7,452 nt of DNA from Syntrophobacterales bacterium (GTDB lineage Bacteria > Desulfobacterota > Syntrophobacteria > BM002). The number at the start of each line of letters is the position of its first letter. The first letter of the stretch is position 1. This document shows positions 1-6,324 of the stretch, one piece after another. The notes below the pieces were generated by a model. It was not told the DNA's origin. It searched no databases and was given only the letters and a program-made list of their open reading frames with translations. Location of the stretch: positions 1-7,452 of the forward strand of contig JAUVTM010000100.1 in the NCBI GenBank assembly GCA_030601545.1. The letters run 5' to 3'. A program made the translations under genes and the position numbers.

Positions 1-266
1 TCTTTAGCGCGTTCAGCTGTTGTGGCCAGTATGGTCACCTTGGTGGGCAGCACCTCGGCGTAGCCGCCACTGACCGCCAGGTACTCAAGCTGTCCTCCTA
101 TGCGGTATTTCACTTCACCGGGTTGAAGTTGGGCAAGGAACGGAAGGTGATTGGGCAAGGCGCCGAACTCACCAAAATAGCCGGGCGCCATTACTATATC
201 AACATCCTCACTCACAACGGTTTGCTCAGGAGTTACCACCTCTAATTGAAGAGTCTTCTCTGCCAT
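1..266 (-). CDS. atpC: ATP synthase F1 epsilon subunit, N-terminal part (cut at window edge)
   Basis: Epsilon is part of the rotor's central stalk. It binds gamma and the c-ring and, through its C-terminal helices, can inhibit ATP hydrolysis. The frame opens with ATG at 266-264 and gives 88 complete codons with no stop before the edge, so only the N-terminal beta-sandwich domain is visible. It begins MAEKTLQLEVVTPEQTVVSE and continues with a 'MAPGYFGEFGALPNHLPFLA' block and 'LAVSGGYAEVLP', the usual conserved blocks of bacterial epsilon (the family is about 130-140 residues). A Shine-Dalgarno-like TGGTGA lies at 271-276, four bases before the start. The gene is last in the visible operon, 79 bases after atpD. 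The gap contains only short palindromes (CGTTCGAACG at 327-336, TTCCGGAA at 308-315). The C-terminal regulatory helices lie outside the window, so their presence cannot be judged. Confidence 0.95.
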   Translation of the reverse strand, partial: MAEKTLQLEVVTPEQTVVSEDVDIVMAPGYFGEFGALPNHLPFLAQLQPGEVKYRIGGQLEYLAVSGGYAEVLPTKVTILATTAERAK

Positions 267-345
267 AAAATCACCATCTTGATATTATTGAGCACGTATT
301 CTCGTGATTCCGGAACTGTCTGTCAGCGTTCGAACGGCCCACCTT

Positions 346-1755
346 TTATGCAGCCGCCATGACTTCGGCTTTCTCCAAAACCTCCTCGATACCACCCACC
401 ATGTAGAAGGCCTGCTCTGGAATCTCGTCGTGCTTGCCGTCAACGATCTCCCGGAAGGCTCGAACCGTGTCTTCCACCTTGACGTATTTGCCGTCGGTGC
501 CGGTGAACTGAGAAGCCACGAAGAAGGGCTGGCTCAGGAAACGCTGAATTCTCCGGGCCCGGGCCACCACAACCTTGTCCTCATCAGAAATCTCGTCCAT
601 TCCGAGGATGGCGATGATATCCTGGAGATCCTTGTATTTCTGCAGGATCACCTGCACATCGCGGGCCGTGCTGTAGTGATCTTCACCCACGACCTGCGGG
701 TCAAGGATGCGCGAGACGGAATCGAGCGGGTCCAATGCCGGGTAGATACCCAGCTCCACAATCTGACGCGAGAGAACCACAGTGCCGTCCAGGTGGGCAA
801 AAGTGGTTGCCGGGGCCGGGTCGGTGAGGTCGTCGGCCGGAACATAGACACACTGGACGGCGGTTACCGAGCCCTTGGTGGTGGAGGTGATGCGCTCTTG
901 CAACTCGCCAAGGTCGGTTCCCAATGTTGGCTGATACCCAACGGCTGAGGGCATGCGGCCCAGCAGGGCCGAAACCTCGGCGCCAGCCTGGGTGAAGCGG
1001 AAGATGTTGTCAACGAAGAGCAGCACGTCCTGGCCTTCCTCATCCCGGAAATACTCGGCCTGAGTCAGTGCTGAAAGCGCCACTCGGGCCCGGGCTCCAG
1101 GAGGTTCGGTCATCTGACCGTAAACCAGGGCTGCCATGGGAAGCACGCCCGATTCCTTCATCTCCAGGTAGAGATCGTTGCCTTCACGGGTCCGTTCCCC
1201 CACGCCGGCAAATACCGAGATGCCCTTGTGCTGCATGGCGATGTTGTGGATCATCTCCATCATGATGACGGTCTTACCCACGCCGGCACCGCCAAACAAC
1301 CCCATTTTGCCGCCTCGGGGGAAGGGCACCAGAAGATCGATAACCTTGACTCCGGTCTCCAACACTCGCACCGAGGTATCCTGCTCGGTGAAGGAAGGTG
1401 CCGGCCGGTGGATGGAAGCATACTGGTCAGTCTCAACCGGTCCCAGCCCGTCCACTGGCCGGCCCACAACGTTGAGTATTCGACCCAGACTGGACTTGCC
1501 CACAGGCATCTGAATTGGCGCACCGGTGTCCTTGGCAGGCATGCCCCGCACCAGGCCGTCGGTGCTATCCATGCCCACACAGCGCACCACATTGTCACCC
1601 AGGTGCTGAGACACTTCCACGATAAGGTTGTCTTCCTCGTCACTGATGCTGGGGTTGCTGATGGCAATCGCCGACAAAATCTCCGGCAGCTTCCCCTCCT
1701 GGAACTCTATGTCCACCACATTGCCGATGACCTGAACGATTTTTCCGATATTCAT
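346..1755 (-). CDS. atpD: ATP synthase F1 beta subunit (catalytic)
   Basis: Beta carries the three catalytic nucleotide sites of the F1 head and makes ATP from ADP and phosphate at the cytoplasmic face of the membrane. The 469-residue length is typical. Visible motifs: Walker A GGAGVGKT at residues 155-162; the catalytic glutamate in GERTREG (E187); Walker B LLFVDN at 245-250; the alpha/beta signature PALDPLDSVS at 339-348; and the C-terminal DELSEED-type segment, here DEISDED, at 387-393, which contacts gamma. The N-terminal beta-barrel (about 1-80) begins MNIGKIVQVIGNVVDIEF. The ATG at 1755-1753 is supported by a strong GAGGAGG ribosome site at 1767-1773, 11 bases upstream. The stop is TAA. 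It lies 38 bases after atpG. Nothing is missing or unusual, and the gene should be fully functional. Confidence 0.99.
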   Translation of the reverse strand: MNIGKIVQVIGNVVDIEFQEGKLPEILSAIAISNPSISDEEDNLIVEVSQHLGDNVVRCVGMDSTDGLVRGMPAKDTGAPIQMPVGKSSLGRILNVVGRPVDGLGPVETDQYASIHRPAPSFTEQDTSVRVLETGVKVIDLLVPFPRGGKMGLFGGAGVGKTVIMMEMIHNIAMQHKGISVFAGVGERTREGNDLYLEMKESGVLPMAALVYGQMTEPPGARARVALSALTQAEYFRDEEGQDVLLFVDNIFRFTQAGAEVSALLGRMPSAVGYQPTLGTDLGELQERITSTTKGSVTAVQCVYVPADDLTDPAPATTFAHLDGTVVLSRQIVELGIYPALDPLDSVSRILDPQVVGEDHYSTARDVQVILQKYKDLQDIIAILGMDEISDEDKVVVARARRIQRFLSQPFFVASQFTGTDGKYVKVEDTVRAFREIVDGKHDEIPEQAFYMVGGIEEVLEKAEVMAAA

Positions 1756-1793
1756 GGGTTGTAAATCCTCCTCAAAGGGTACTAAAAAAATCT

Positions 1794-2672
1794 TTATTTC
1801 CTCAAGGCTTCCGCACCGCCGACAATATCCATGAGTTCCGCGGTGATGGCGGCCTGCCTGGCTTTGTTGTAAACAAGGGTCAGATCCCGCACCATTTCCC
1901 TGCAGTTATTGACCGCGTTGTCCATGGCGGTCATCCGGGAGGCATGTTCGCTGACCGCAGTTTGGAAAAAAAACTCCAAAAGTTGTAGATTGATGTAATT
2001 AGGCAGCAGGTCGTTGAGAACCCCTTCCCTTGAAGGCTCAAAGATATATTCCAATAGCTCCTGCTCCTGCTCTTCCTCCTCCATTGTTTCAGGGGCTATG
2101 GGCAGCAGTTTCTTGACCACAGGTCTCTGGGTGACCATGGTGATAAACTCGGAATAGCAAACATACACCTCGTCCACCTCATGGGTCAGGAACAGATCAA
2201 TCACCTCCTGGCCGAGAGCGCTGGCATCACCATAGTTGGGATTATTCAGCATCCCTTCATGAAAAACTCGCACAGGTCGCTTCCGCCGCCTGAAATAGTC
2301 TCTCCCCTTGCGACCGAGTTGGCTCAGGGATACCTCAAGACCCTCCTCCTCCTTTTCTTGAATGAACGCTTCCGCCGCAGCGAGCAGGTTGGTATTGAAA
2401 GCGCCACAAAGGCCGCGATCAGCGGTTATGGAAATCAGCTCCACCTTGACCACTTCTTCGTGGGCCATGAGCAGAGGGAAACCCTCGGGCTCAACCCCGG
2501 CCGCCACCCGGTTCATGATTTCGGTAAGCTGTTTGGCGTAGGGGGCGAACTGGTCCAGCTTTTGTTGGGTAGTGCGAAGCTTGGCAGCTGCCACCATGTT
2601 CATGGCCCGGGTGATCTGCTGGGTCTTTTTGACCGCATCGATCTTTCTTTTTATGTCACGTAGAGTTGCCAT
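1794..2672 (-). CDS. atpG: ATP synthase F1 gamma subunit (rotor shaft)
   Basis: Gamma is the rotating central shaft that couples c-ring rotation to conformational change in the alpha/beta hexamer. The 292-residue length is normal for bacteria. The N-terminal helix MATLRDIKRKIDAVKKTQQI, followed by 'TRAMNMVAAAKL', and the C-terminal helix ending 'ITAELMDIVGGAEALRK' are the two family hallmarks that form the coiled-coil shaft. The 'SITADRGLCGAFN' block at 81-93 is the conserved start of the globular domain. A short acidic run (MEEEEQEQE, 197-205) sits in the variable middle region. No chloroplast-type redox cysteine loop is visible. The ATG at 2672-2670 has only a weak purine-rich ribosome site (a GAGAGAAG stretch about 8 bases upstream). 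The gene follows atpA by 38 bases and ends with TAA. Confidence 0.98.
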   Translation of the reverse strand: MATLRDIKRKIDAVKKTQQITRAMNMVAAAKLRTTQQKLDQFAPYAKQLTEIMNRVAAGVEPEGFPLLMAHEEVVKVELISITADRGLCGAFNTNLLAAAEAFIQEKEEEGLEVSLSQLGRKGRDYFRRRKRPVRVFHEGMLNNPNYGDASALGQEVIDLFLTHEVDEVYVCYSEFITMVTQRPVVKKLLPIAPETMEEEEQEQELLEYIFEPSREGVLNDLLPNYINLQLLEFFFQTAVSEHASRMTAMDNAVNNCREMVRDLTLVYNKARQAAITAELMDIVGGAEALRK

Positions 2673-2710
2673 AGGTCGCTTCTCTCACTCGCTTTTCCTG
2701 AATCCCGACC

Positions 2711-4261
2711 TTAAAGGGCGGCCTGGAAGATCTCATCAAACTCAGTAAGAGCCTTTTTCATCTTCTCGTCCAGCTCGTCACCGATCTCATCCTTGTCTGT
2801 GAGCTCATCAAAGATGTAAGAATGTTTCTGCTCGATGAACTCCAGCATTTGCTGCTCGTATGCCCCCGTCTTCTCCACTGGATACTTGTCCAGAAAACCG
2901 CGAGTACCGGCGTAGATGGCTGCAACCTGCTTCGCCATGGACATGGGCTCATACTGGGACTGTTTCAACAATTCAACCATACGCACGCCTCGATTGAGCT
3001 GGTTCTGGGTGGCTTTGTCCAGGTCGCTGCCGAATTGGGCAAAGGCTTCCAGTTCACGATACTGGGCCAGGTCCAGACGCAACGTACCGGCAACCTGTTT
3101 CATCGCCTTCACCTGGGCGGCGCCGCCCACGCGGGATACCGACAGACCCACGTTGATGGCCGGCCGCACGCCGGCGAAGAAGAGAGCTGGCTCCAGATAA
3201 ATCTGACCGTCTGTAATGGAAATAACATTGGTGGGAATATAGGCGGAGACGTCGCCGGCCTGGGTCTCGATGATAGGCAGCGCCGTCAAGGAGCCACCGC
3301 CTTTCGTGAACTGGGGATCCAACTCGGGGGCGTTGTCCGCCAGTTTTGACGCCCTCTCCAGAAGGCGAGAGTGGTTGTAGAAAATGTCACCAGGGTAAGC
3401 TTCACGGGCCGGCGGCCGTCTGAGCAACAGGGAGAGCTGCCGGTAAGCAGTTGCCTGCTTGGAAAGGTCATCGTAGATGATCAGCGCATGGCGGCCACGA
3501 TCCCGGTAATACTCGCCCATGGCGCAGCCGGCGTAAGGAGCCAGGTACTGCAGCGAGGCTGGATCACTGGCACAGGCAGCAACCACGATGGTGTACTCCA
3601 TGGCTCCATGCTTCCTGAGAACCTCCACCACCTGGGCCACTGAAGACTTTTTCTGGCCAATGGCAACATAGATGCAGATCACATCCTGGCCCTTCTGATT
3701 GATGATGGCATCAACCCCTATGGCGGTCTTGCCGATCTGACGGTCGCCGATGATCAGCTCACGCTGACCCCGACCCACCGGGGTCATGGCATCGATGGCC
3801 TTGAGCCCCGTATACATCGGTTCATGCACCGGCTGGCGCTGAATAACGCCGGGGGCGATCCGTTCGATTCGGGAAGTCTCCTTGGTCTCGATGGGGCCCT
3901 TGCCGTCCAGAGGCTGCCCCACTCCGTCCACGACCCGGCCGACAACCGCATCTCCCACCGGTACCTCGGCGATGCGACCGGTGCGTTTTACGGTAGTACC
4001 TTCCTTTATGTGGATATCCTCGCCCATAATGGCGCAACCCACGTTGTCTTCTTCCAGGTTGAGGGCGAGGCCATAGACAGAGCCGTGCTCCGTGGGAAAC
4101 TCCAGCAACTCCATGAGCATACACTTCTCCACCCCGTAGACACGGGCAATACCGTCACCAACAGTGAGAACGGTGCCAGTCTCGCTCAGTTCAACCTTCT
4201 TGTCATAGTCCTTGATCTGTTCCCTGATAATTTGACTGATTTCTTCGGCCCTGATTTCCAT
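2711..4261 (-). CDS. atpA: ATP synthase F1 alpha subunit
   Basis: Alpha alternates with beta in the F1 hexamer. It binds nucleotide non-catalytically and contributes the arginine finger to the beta catalytic site. The 516 residues are slightly longer than many bacterial homologues but within the family range. Motifs: N-terminal MEIRAEEISQIIREQIKDYD, which contacts delta; Walker A GDRQIGKT at 172-179; Walker B ALIIYDD at 259-265; the signature PAINVGLSVS at 367-376, followed directly by the arginine finger R377. The ATG at 4261-4259 follows the atpH stop by 9 bases. The ribosome site GGGGTGA overlaps that stop, which suggests translational coupling to atpH. Catalytic and structural blocks are all present, and I see no frameshift or truncation. 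Confidence 0.99.
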   Translation of the reverse strand: MEIRAEEISQIIREQIKDYDKKVELSETGTVLTVGDGIARVYGVEKCMLMELLEFPTEHGSVYGLALNLEEDNVGCAIMGEDIHIKEGTTVKRTGRIAEVPVGDAVVGRVVDGVGQPLDGKGPIETKETSRIERIAPGVIQRQPVHEPMYTGLKAIDAMTPVGRGQRELIIGDRQIGKTAIGVDAIINQKGQDVICIYVAIGQKKSSVAQVVEVLRKHGAMEYTIVVAACASDPASLQYLAPYAGCAMGEYYRDRGRHALIIYDDLSKQATAYRQLSLLLRRPPAREAYPGDIFYNHSRLLERASKLADNAPELDPQFTKGGGSLTALPIIETQAGDVSAYIPTNVISITDGQIYLEPALFFAGVRPAINVGLSVSRVGGAAQVKAMKQVAGTLRLDLAQYRELEAFAQFGSDLDKATQNQLNRGVRMVELLKQSQYEPMSMAKQVAAIYAGTRGFLDKYPVEKTGAYEQQMLEFIEQKHSYIFDELTDKDEIGDELDEKMKKALTEFDEIFQAAL

Positions 4262-4270
4262 CGGCTCGTC

Positions 4271-4813
4271 TCACCCCTTTATTAAAGTTTCTTTGATGTT
4301 CGTCAGTTGACTCCTGACGCTACCATCCAAAACCAAATCGCCAACCCGAGCCACTACTCCACCAATGAGCCCGGGATCAACCTCTGTTTCCACAGAAATG
4401 CTACGGCCAGTCGTCTTTTCCAGAGAGGCTTTGATAGATGCCACTGCCTCCTCCGAAAGAGGTGTGGCGCTCGTCACCTTGGCCCTGCTGATACTGGCCA
4501 TCTCGTCCAGAAGTTTTTGATAGATGCTGCAAACCTCCGGGATGATGGGTAACCGGTTCTTCTCGAGCATCAAATCTAGCAAGCTCTTAAATACCGGAGA
4601 CATTCCCATCTTCTCAACCACCGCGCCGCAGATAACTTGGCGGTCCTCTTTGGCGTAAAGTGGATTGGAAGCAGCATCGGCAAATTCCGGCGTCTTTTCC
4701 CAAAAGGTCACGAATTGATCCAGCTCTTCTCCGTACTTCTCGTGGTTACCGTCTTCGCGACCTAGAGTCAGCAACGCTTTCGCATACCTTTTGGCTAAAA
4801 TCTGATTGGTCAC
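4271..4813 (-). CDS. atpH: ATP synthase F1 delta subunit
   Basis: Delta (the OSCP equivalent) clamps the top of the alpha/beta hexamer to the b/b' peripheral stalk and keeps the stator from turning. It has 180 residues, the usual length. The N-terminal helical domain starts 'MTNQILAKRYAKALLTLG', and the C-terminal part carries the delta signature 'VDPGLIGGVVARVGDLVLDG' at 145-164. The start is GTG (4813-4811), not ATG. It overlaps the atpF stop in the sequence GTGA, and a GGAGG ribosome site lies inside the end of atpF, four bases upstream. This start fits the family N-terminus and the overlap implies translational coupling with atpF. It ends with TGA, 9 bases before atpA. Confidence 0.97.
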   Translation of the reverse strand: MTNQILAKRYAKALLTLGREDGNHEKYGEELDQFVTFWEKTPEFADAASNPLYAKEDRQVICGAVVEKMGMSPVFKSLLDLMLEKNRLPIIPEVCSIYQKLLDEMASISRAKVTSATPLSEEAVASIKASLEKTTGRSISVETEVDPGLIGGVVARVGDLVLDGSVRSQLTNIKETLIKG

Positions 4814-5406
4814 TTGGCCTCCACCACCTTTGTCATGAATTCATCAACCAGCTTTTGCTGATCCTCTTCGCCAATTTTTTCCTTGAGCAGAACCTCAGCA
4901 GCTGTCACGGAAAGCTCCGCGATCTCCTGCTGGAGGCCCTCTTTGGCGCTCTTGATCTCCTGCTCTATGGCAATATCAGTCTGCTCACGAATCTCCACCG
5001 CAGCCTTCTCGGCGTTGGCGATAATTCTCGCCTTTTCCCTCTCGCCCTGCTCGATGTACTCCTGCAGAATGCGATCGGTCTCTTTATCCAGCTGGCTTAA
5101 CTTCTGTTTATATTCCTCGTATGTTTTCTCCGCTTCTTTCTTCTTGGTTTCCAGTTCATTGAGAGTGTTGGCAATGGATTCGGTGCGCTTGGCAAGAAGC
5201 CCTTTAACGTTGAGTTTCTTGAAAACGAATATGAGCACACTCATTAGAATGACAAAGTTCAAAAGCCGCTGCCAGAAATCCGGCCACATGGAATGGCCAC
5301 CCTCAGAAGAGGCCCAAACCACCCCAGCTGTCATGAGGATGACAGAACTGCACGAGCCAATTGTGGCCAGGAGTCTGCGAGCCCTGTTATGCTTAGGCCA
5401 ACTCAT
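4810..5406 (-). CDS. atpF: ATP synthase Fo b subunit (peripheral stalk), with N-terminal signal-like segment
   Basis: This is one of two stalk proteins that anchor F1 to the membrane. The 198 residues exceed the roughly 155-170 of a classical b subunit because of an N-terminal extension: a basic start (MSWPKHNRARR), then a hydrophobic segment at about 12-32 ending in a possible signal-peptidase site (VWA, 30-32). A second hydrophobic segment (about 47-63, 'LLNFVILMSVLIFVFKK') is the usual b membrane anchor. A long charged coiled coil (about 75-185) follows. Such leaders are known in b subunits of Geobacter-like and Desulfovibrio-like bacteria; whether it is cleaved is inference. The ATG at 5406-5404 overlaps the atpF' stop (ATGA) and has a strong GGGAGGAG ribosome site at 5413-5420, six bases upstream, which settles the start. 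Its own TGA overlaps the atpH GTG. Confidence 0.95.
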   Translation of the reverse strand: MSWPKHNRARRLLATIGSCSSVILMTAGVVWASSEGGHSMWPDFWQRLLNFVILMSVLIFVFKKLNVKGLLAKRTESIANTLNELETKKKEAEKTYEEYKQKLSQLDKETDRILQEYIEQGEREKARIIANAEKAAVEIREQTDIAIEQEIKSAKEGLQQEIAELSVTAAEVLLKEKIGEEDQQKLVDEFMTKVVEAK

Positions 5407-5831
5407 TGAATGCTCCTCCCCAGGATCTTCTCGCTTACTGCCACAGAAAAAGTCTGAACCTGCTTTTGCAGCTCGGTCCGAGCGTCCTGGATGTCCGACG
5501 CTACTTTCTTTCGGGCCTCTTCGATCTTAGCCTGAACCTCCTGAGTGGTAGCTTCAATGAGCTCTACCTCCGCCCGCTCGCCCTCATCCTTCATACTCTG
5601 AACCTTGCCCATTCCTTCTTTCCTGGCCTCCAGGACCTTTTCTTCGAACTCTTCCATTGATGCCTGGGCTTCGTCGGTTAGAGAGGCAATGTCCGAGTTA
5701 AAGGTTTCGACGATTCCATTGCGTTCTTTCATGATCTTGCGGATGGGTCGGAAAAGAATCAGATTGAGGACAAAGAGAAGGATCAAGAAATTGATCATTT
5801 GAATGACGAGAGTAATGTCTGGATTGATCAT
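5403..5831 (-). CDS. atpF': ATP synthase Fo b' subunit (second peripheral stalk protein)
   Basis: This shorter b-type protein (142 residues) pairs with AtpF to make a b/b' heterodimeric stalk, as in cyanobacteria, alphaproteobacteria and Desulfobacterota. It has one N-terminal membrane segment (about 6-27, 'ITLVIQMINFLILLFVLNLI'), then the b/b' juxtamembrane pattern FRPIRKIMKER (27-37), then a charged coiled coil to the C-terminus. The ATG at 5831-5829 has a GGAGAG ribosome site at 5839-5844, seven bases upstream. It is the first gene of the operon visible here, with 577 bases of non-coding DNA separating it from rodA. Its stop overlaps the start of atpF by four bases. Naming varies (atpF', atpG2, atpX). 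The call as a b-type stalk subunit is firm; b' rather than b rests on its short length and lead position. Confidence 0.93.
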   Translation of the reverse strand: MINPDITLVIQMINFLILLFVLNLILFRPIRKIMKERNGIVETFNSDIASLTDEAQASMEEFEEKVLEARKEGMGKVQSMKDEGERAEVELIEATTQEVQAKIEEARKKVASDIQDARTELQKQVQTFSVAVSEKILGRSIQ

Positions 5832-5884
5832 AGTCTCGCTCTCCGAAATGCTTCGCGCACCTCACACTCGGGGCGAATTTGGCT

Positions 5885-5902
5885 TTGTTAAAATCTTAAC
5901 AA
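5885..5902. promoter_or_regulatory. Candidate Rex (NADH/NAD+-sensing repressor) operator
   Basis: This is a perfect inverted repeat, TTGTTAA-AATC-TTAACAA on the plus strand, with seven-base arms and a four-base centre. It matches the published-type Rex consensus TTGTTAANNNNTTAACAA at every fixed position. It ends 53 bases upstream of the atpF' ATG and overlaps by one base a possible -10 element (TAAGAT at 5902-5907, minus strand), where a bound repressor would block transcription. Rex is a dimeric Rossmann-fold repressor released from DNA by NADH; in sulfate reducers it has been linked to energy-metabolism genes. The palindrome is seen directly, the identity as a Rex site is inference from the match, and no rex gene is in the window. 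Confidence 0.6.
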
Positions 5903-5930
5903 TCTTATTGCTTTGAGTAGATCGTATCGG
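5902..5930 (-). promoter_or_regulatory. Weak candidate promoter for the atp operon next to the Rex-like site
   Basis: On the minus strand CCGATA (5925-5930, three of six matches to the -35 consensus) and TAAGAT (5902-5907, four of six to the -10) are separated by 17 bases. Transcription would start near 5895, inside the Rex-like palindrome, a natural layout for repression. The match to consensus is poor, so this rests mainly on position. Confidence 0.25.
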
Positions 5931-6076
5931 GATCGACCGCTGCCAAATTCTTAAGGACCGCAGCACCCTTCCCGTTCCCAAAACCACCGAAATTGTTATA
6001 AGAAAACTTTGGTCGTAAAGAGTGATTCTGGTGCGAAGTGTGGTGTGGCAAACGTTCTGTGTCTGTTCGGGAAATT

Positions 6077-6105
6077 TTATTAGCACACAAAATTTTATTT
6101 TGCAA
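6077..6105 (-). promoter_or_regulatory. Alternative candidate promoter in the A+T-rich zone
   Basis: On the minus strand TTGCAA (6100-6105) and TAATAA (6077-6082) are 17 bases apart, within an A+T-rich block with long A and T runs upstream (about 6106-6122) that resemble an UP element. A small perfect inverted repeat (CAAAAT-TTT-ATTTTG on the plus strand, 6088-6102) lies in the spacer. If used, it would give a leader of about 240 bases before atpF'. A further -10-like TATAAC lies at 5995-6000 with no good -35. Confidence 0.25.
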
Positions 6106-6145
6106 GGAAAAAAGTAAAAAAATTCACAATATCCCAAAAGAGACA

Positions 6146-6157
6146 AAACAGCTGTTT
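6146..6157. repeat. Perfect 12-base palindrome, possible operator
   Basis: AAACAGCTGTTT is fully self-complementary and sits in non-coding A+T-rich DNA upstream of the candidate promoter at 6077-6105. It could be a binding site for a dimeric regulator. I do not recognise a specific regulator from it, and a chance palindrome is possible. Confidence 0.3.
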
Positions 6158-6232
6158 ATTCAACATAGAAAGCATGGTCCTTGGGGCTAGGTCAGAGTTT
6201 AATGGCTTTGCCGGTACAGGTGCGAGCTCTTT

Positions 6233-6324
6233 TGGAGTACTGGAGTATTGGAGTGTTGGCAAAAATGAAAGCCCGAATTTAATTTGAATTGGTCCTTTCA
6301 TTACTCCATTACTCCATCACTCCA
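6233..6324. repeat. Inverted pair of three-copy octamer arrays (TGGAGTAN) around a hairpin core
   Basis: The left arm has three octamers in exact phase, TGGAGTAC, TGGAGTAT and TGGAGTGT (6233-6256). The right arm has three copies of the complement, TTACTCCA, TTACTCCA and TCACTCCA (6301-6324). Between them is a second, nested inverted repeat, AATGAAAG (6264-6271) with CTTTCATT (6295-6302), the latter running into the right arm, around an A+T-rich core with AATT/AATT pairing. The whole block can fold into one long imperfect hairpin. I recall similar octamer arrays as dispersed intergenic repeats in several bacterial groups, often mis-annotated as small proteins with a YSxTPxLQ pattern. That recollection is not checked here. 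Confidence 0.75.
6259..6302 (-). terminator. Possible intrinsic terminator after rodA, in the core of the octamer repeat
   Basis: Read on the minus strand, AATGAAAG pairs with CTTTCATT (8 bp), with inner CC/GG and AATT/AATT pairing around a seven-base loop. The stem is followed by TTT, giving a run of five Ts. It lies about 105 bases after the rodA stop. The stem is A+T-rich and the T run short, so it is a weak call. Closer to rodA, the segment 6381-6399 folds well only as plus-strand RNA. Confidence 0.3.

Noticed and set aside
304..948. Long plus-strand frames opposite atpD, atpG, atpA, atpF and rodA
   Set aside because: They are antisense shadows of strongly conserved genes; none has a family-like protein or a credible ribosome site.
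5885..5902. FNR- or CRP-type site instead of Rex
   Set aside because: FNR sites (TTGAT-N4-ATCAA) and CRP-like sites (TGTGA-N6-TCACA) each need changes at conserved bases, whereas the Rex consensus fits without mismatch. A CRP/FNR-family regulator such as HcpR remains a less likely alternative.
5862..6146. Minus-strand open frames of 94 and 66 codons in the intergenic region
   Set aside because: Both begin at TTG without a ribosome site, overlap each other and the Rex-like operator, and their products show no recognisable domain.
6158..6230. Possible small RNA or riboswitch between the palindrome and the octamer element
   Set aside because: I saw no known conserved riboswitch core, no strong stem set and no clear promoter-terminator pair.
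6095..6301. Minus-strand frame of 68 codons containing LQYSSTPKEL
   Set aside because: Its start lies in the repeat core and its recognisable part is a translation of the octamer array; it is most likely a spurious frame.
6233..6324. CRISPR array
   Set aside because: The repeat units are only 8 bases, directly adjacent with no spacers, and inverted between the two arms.
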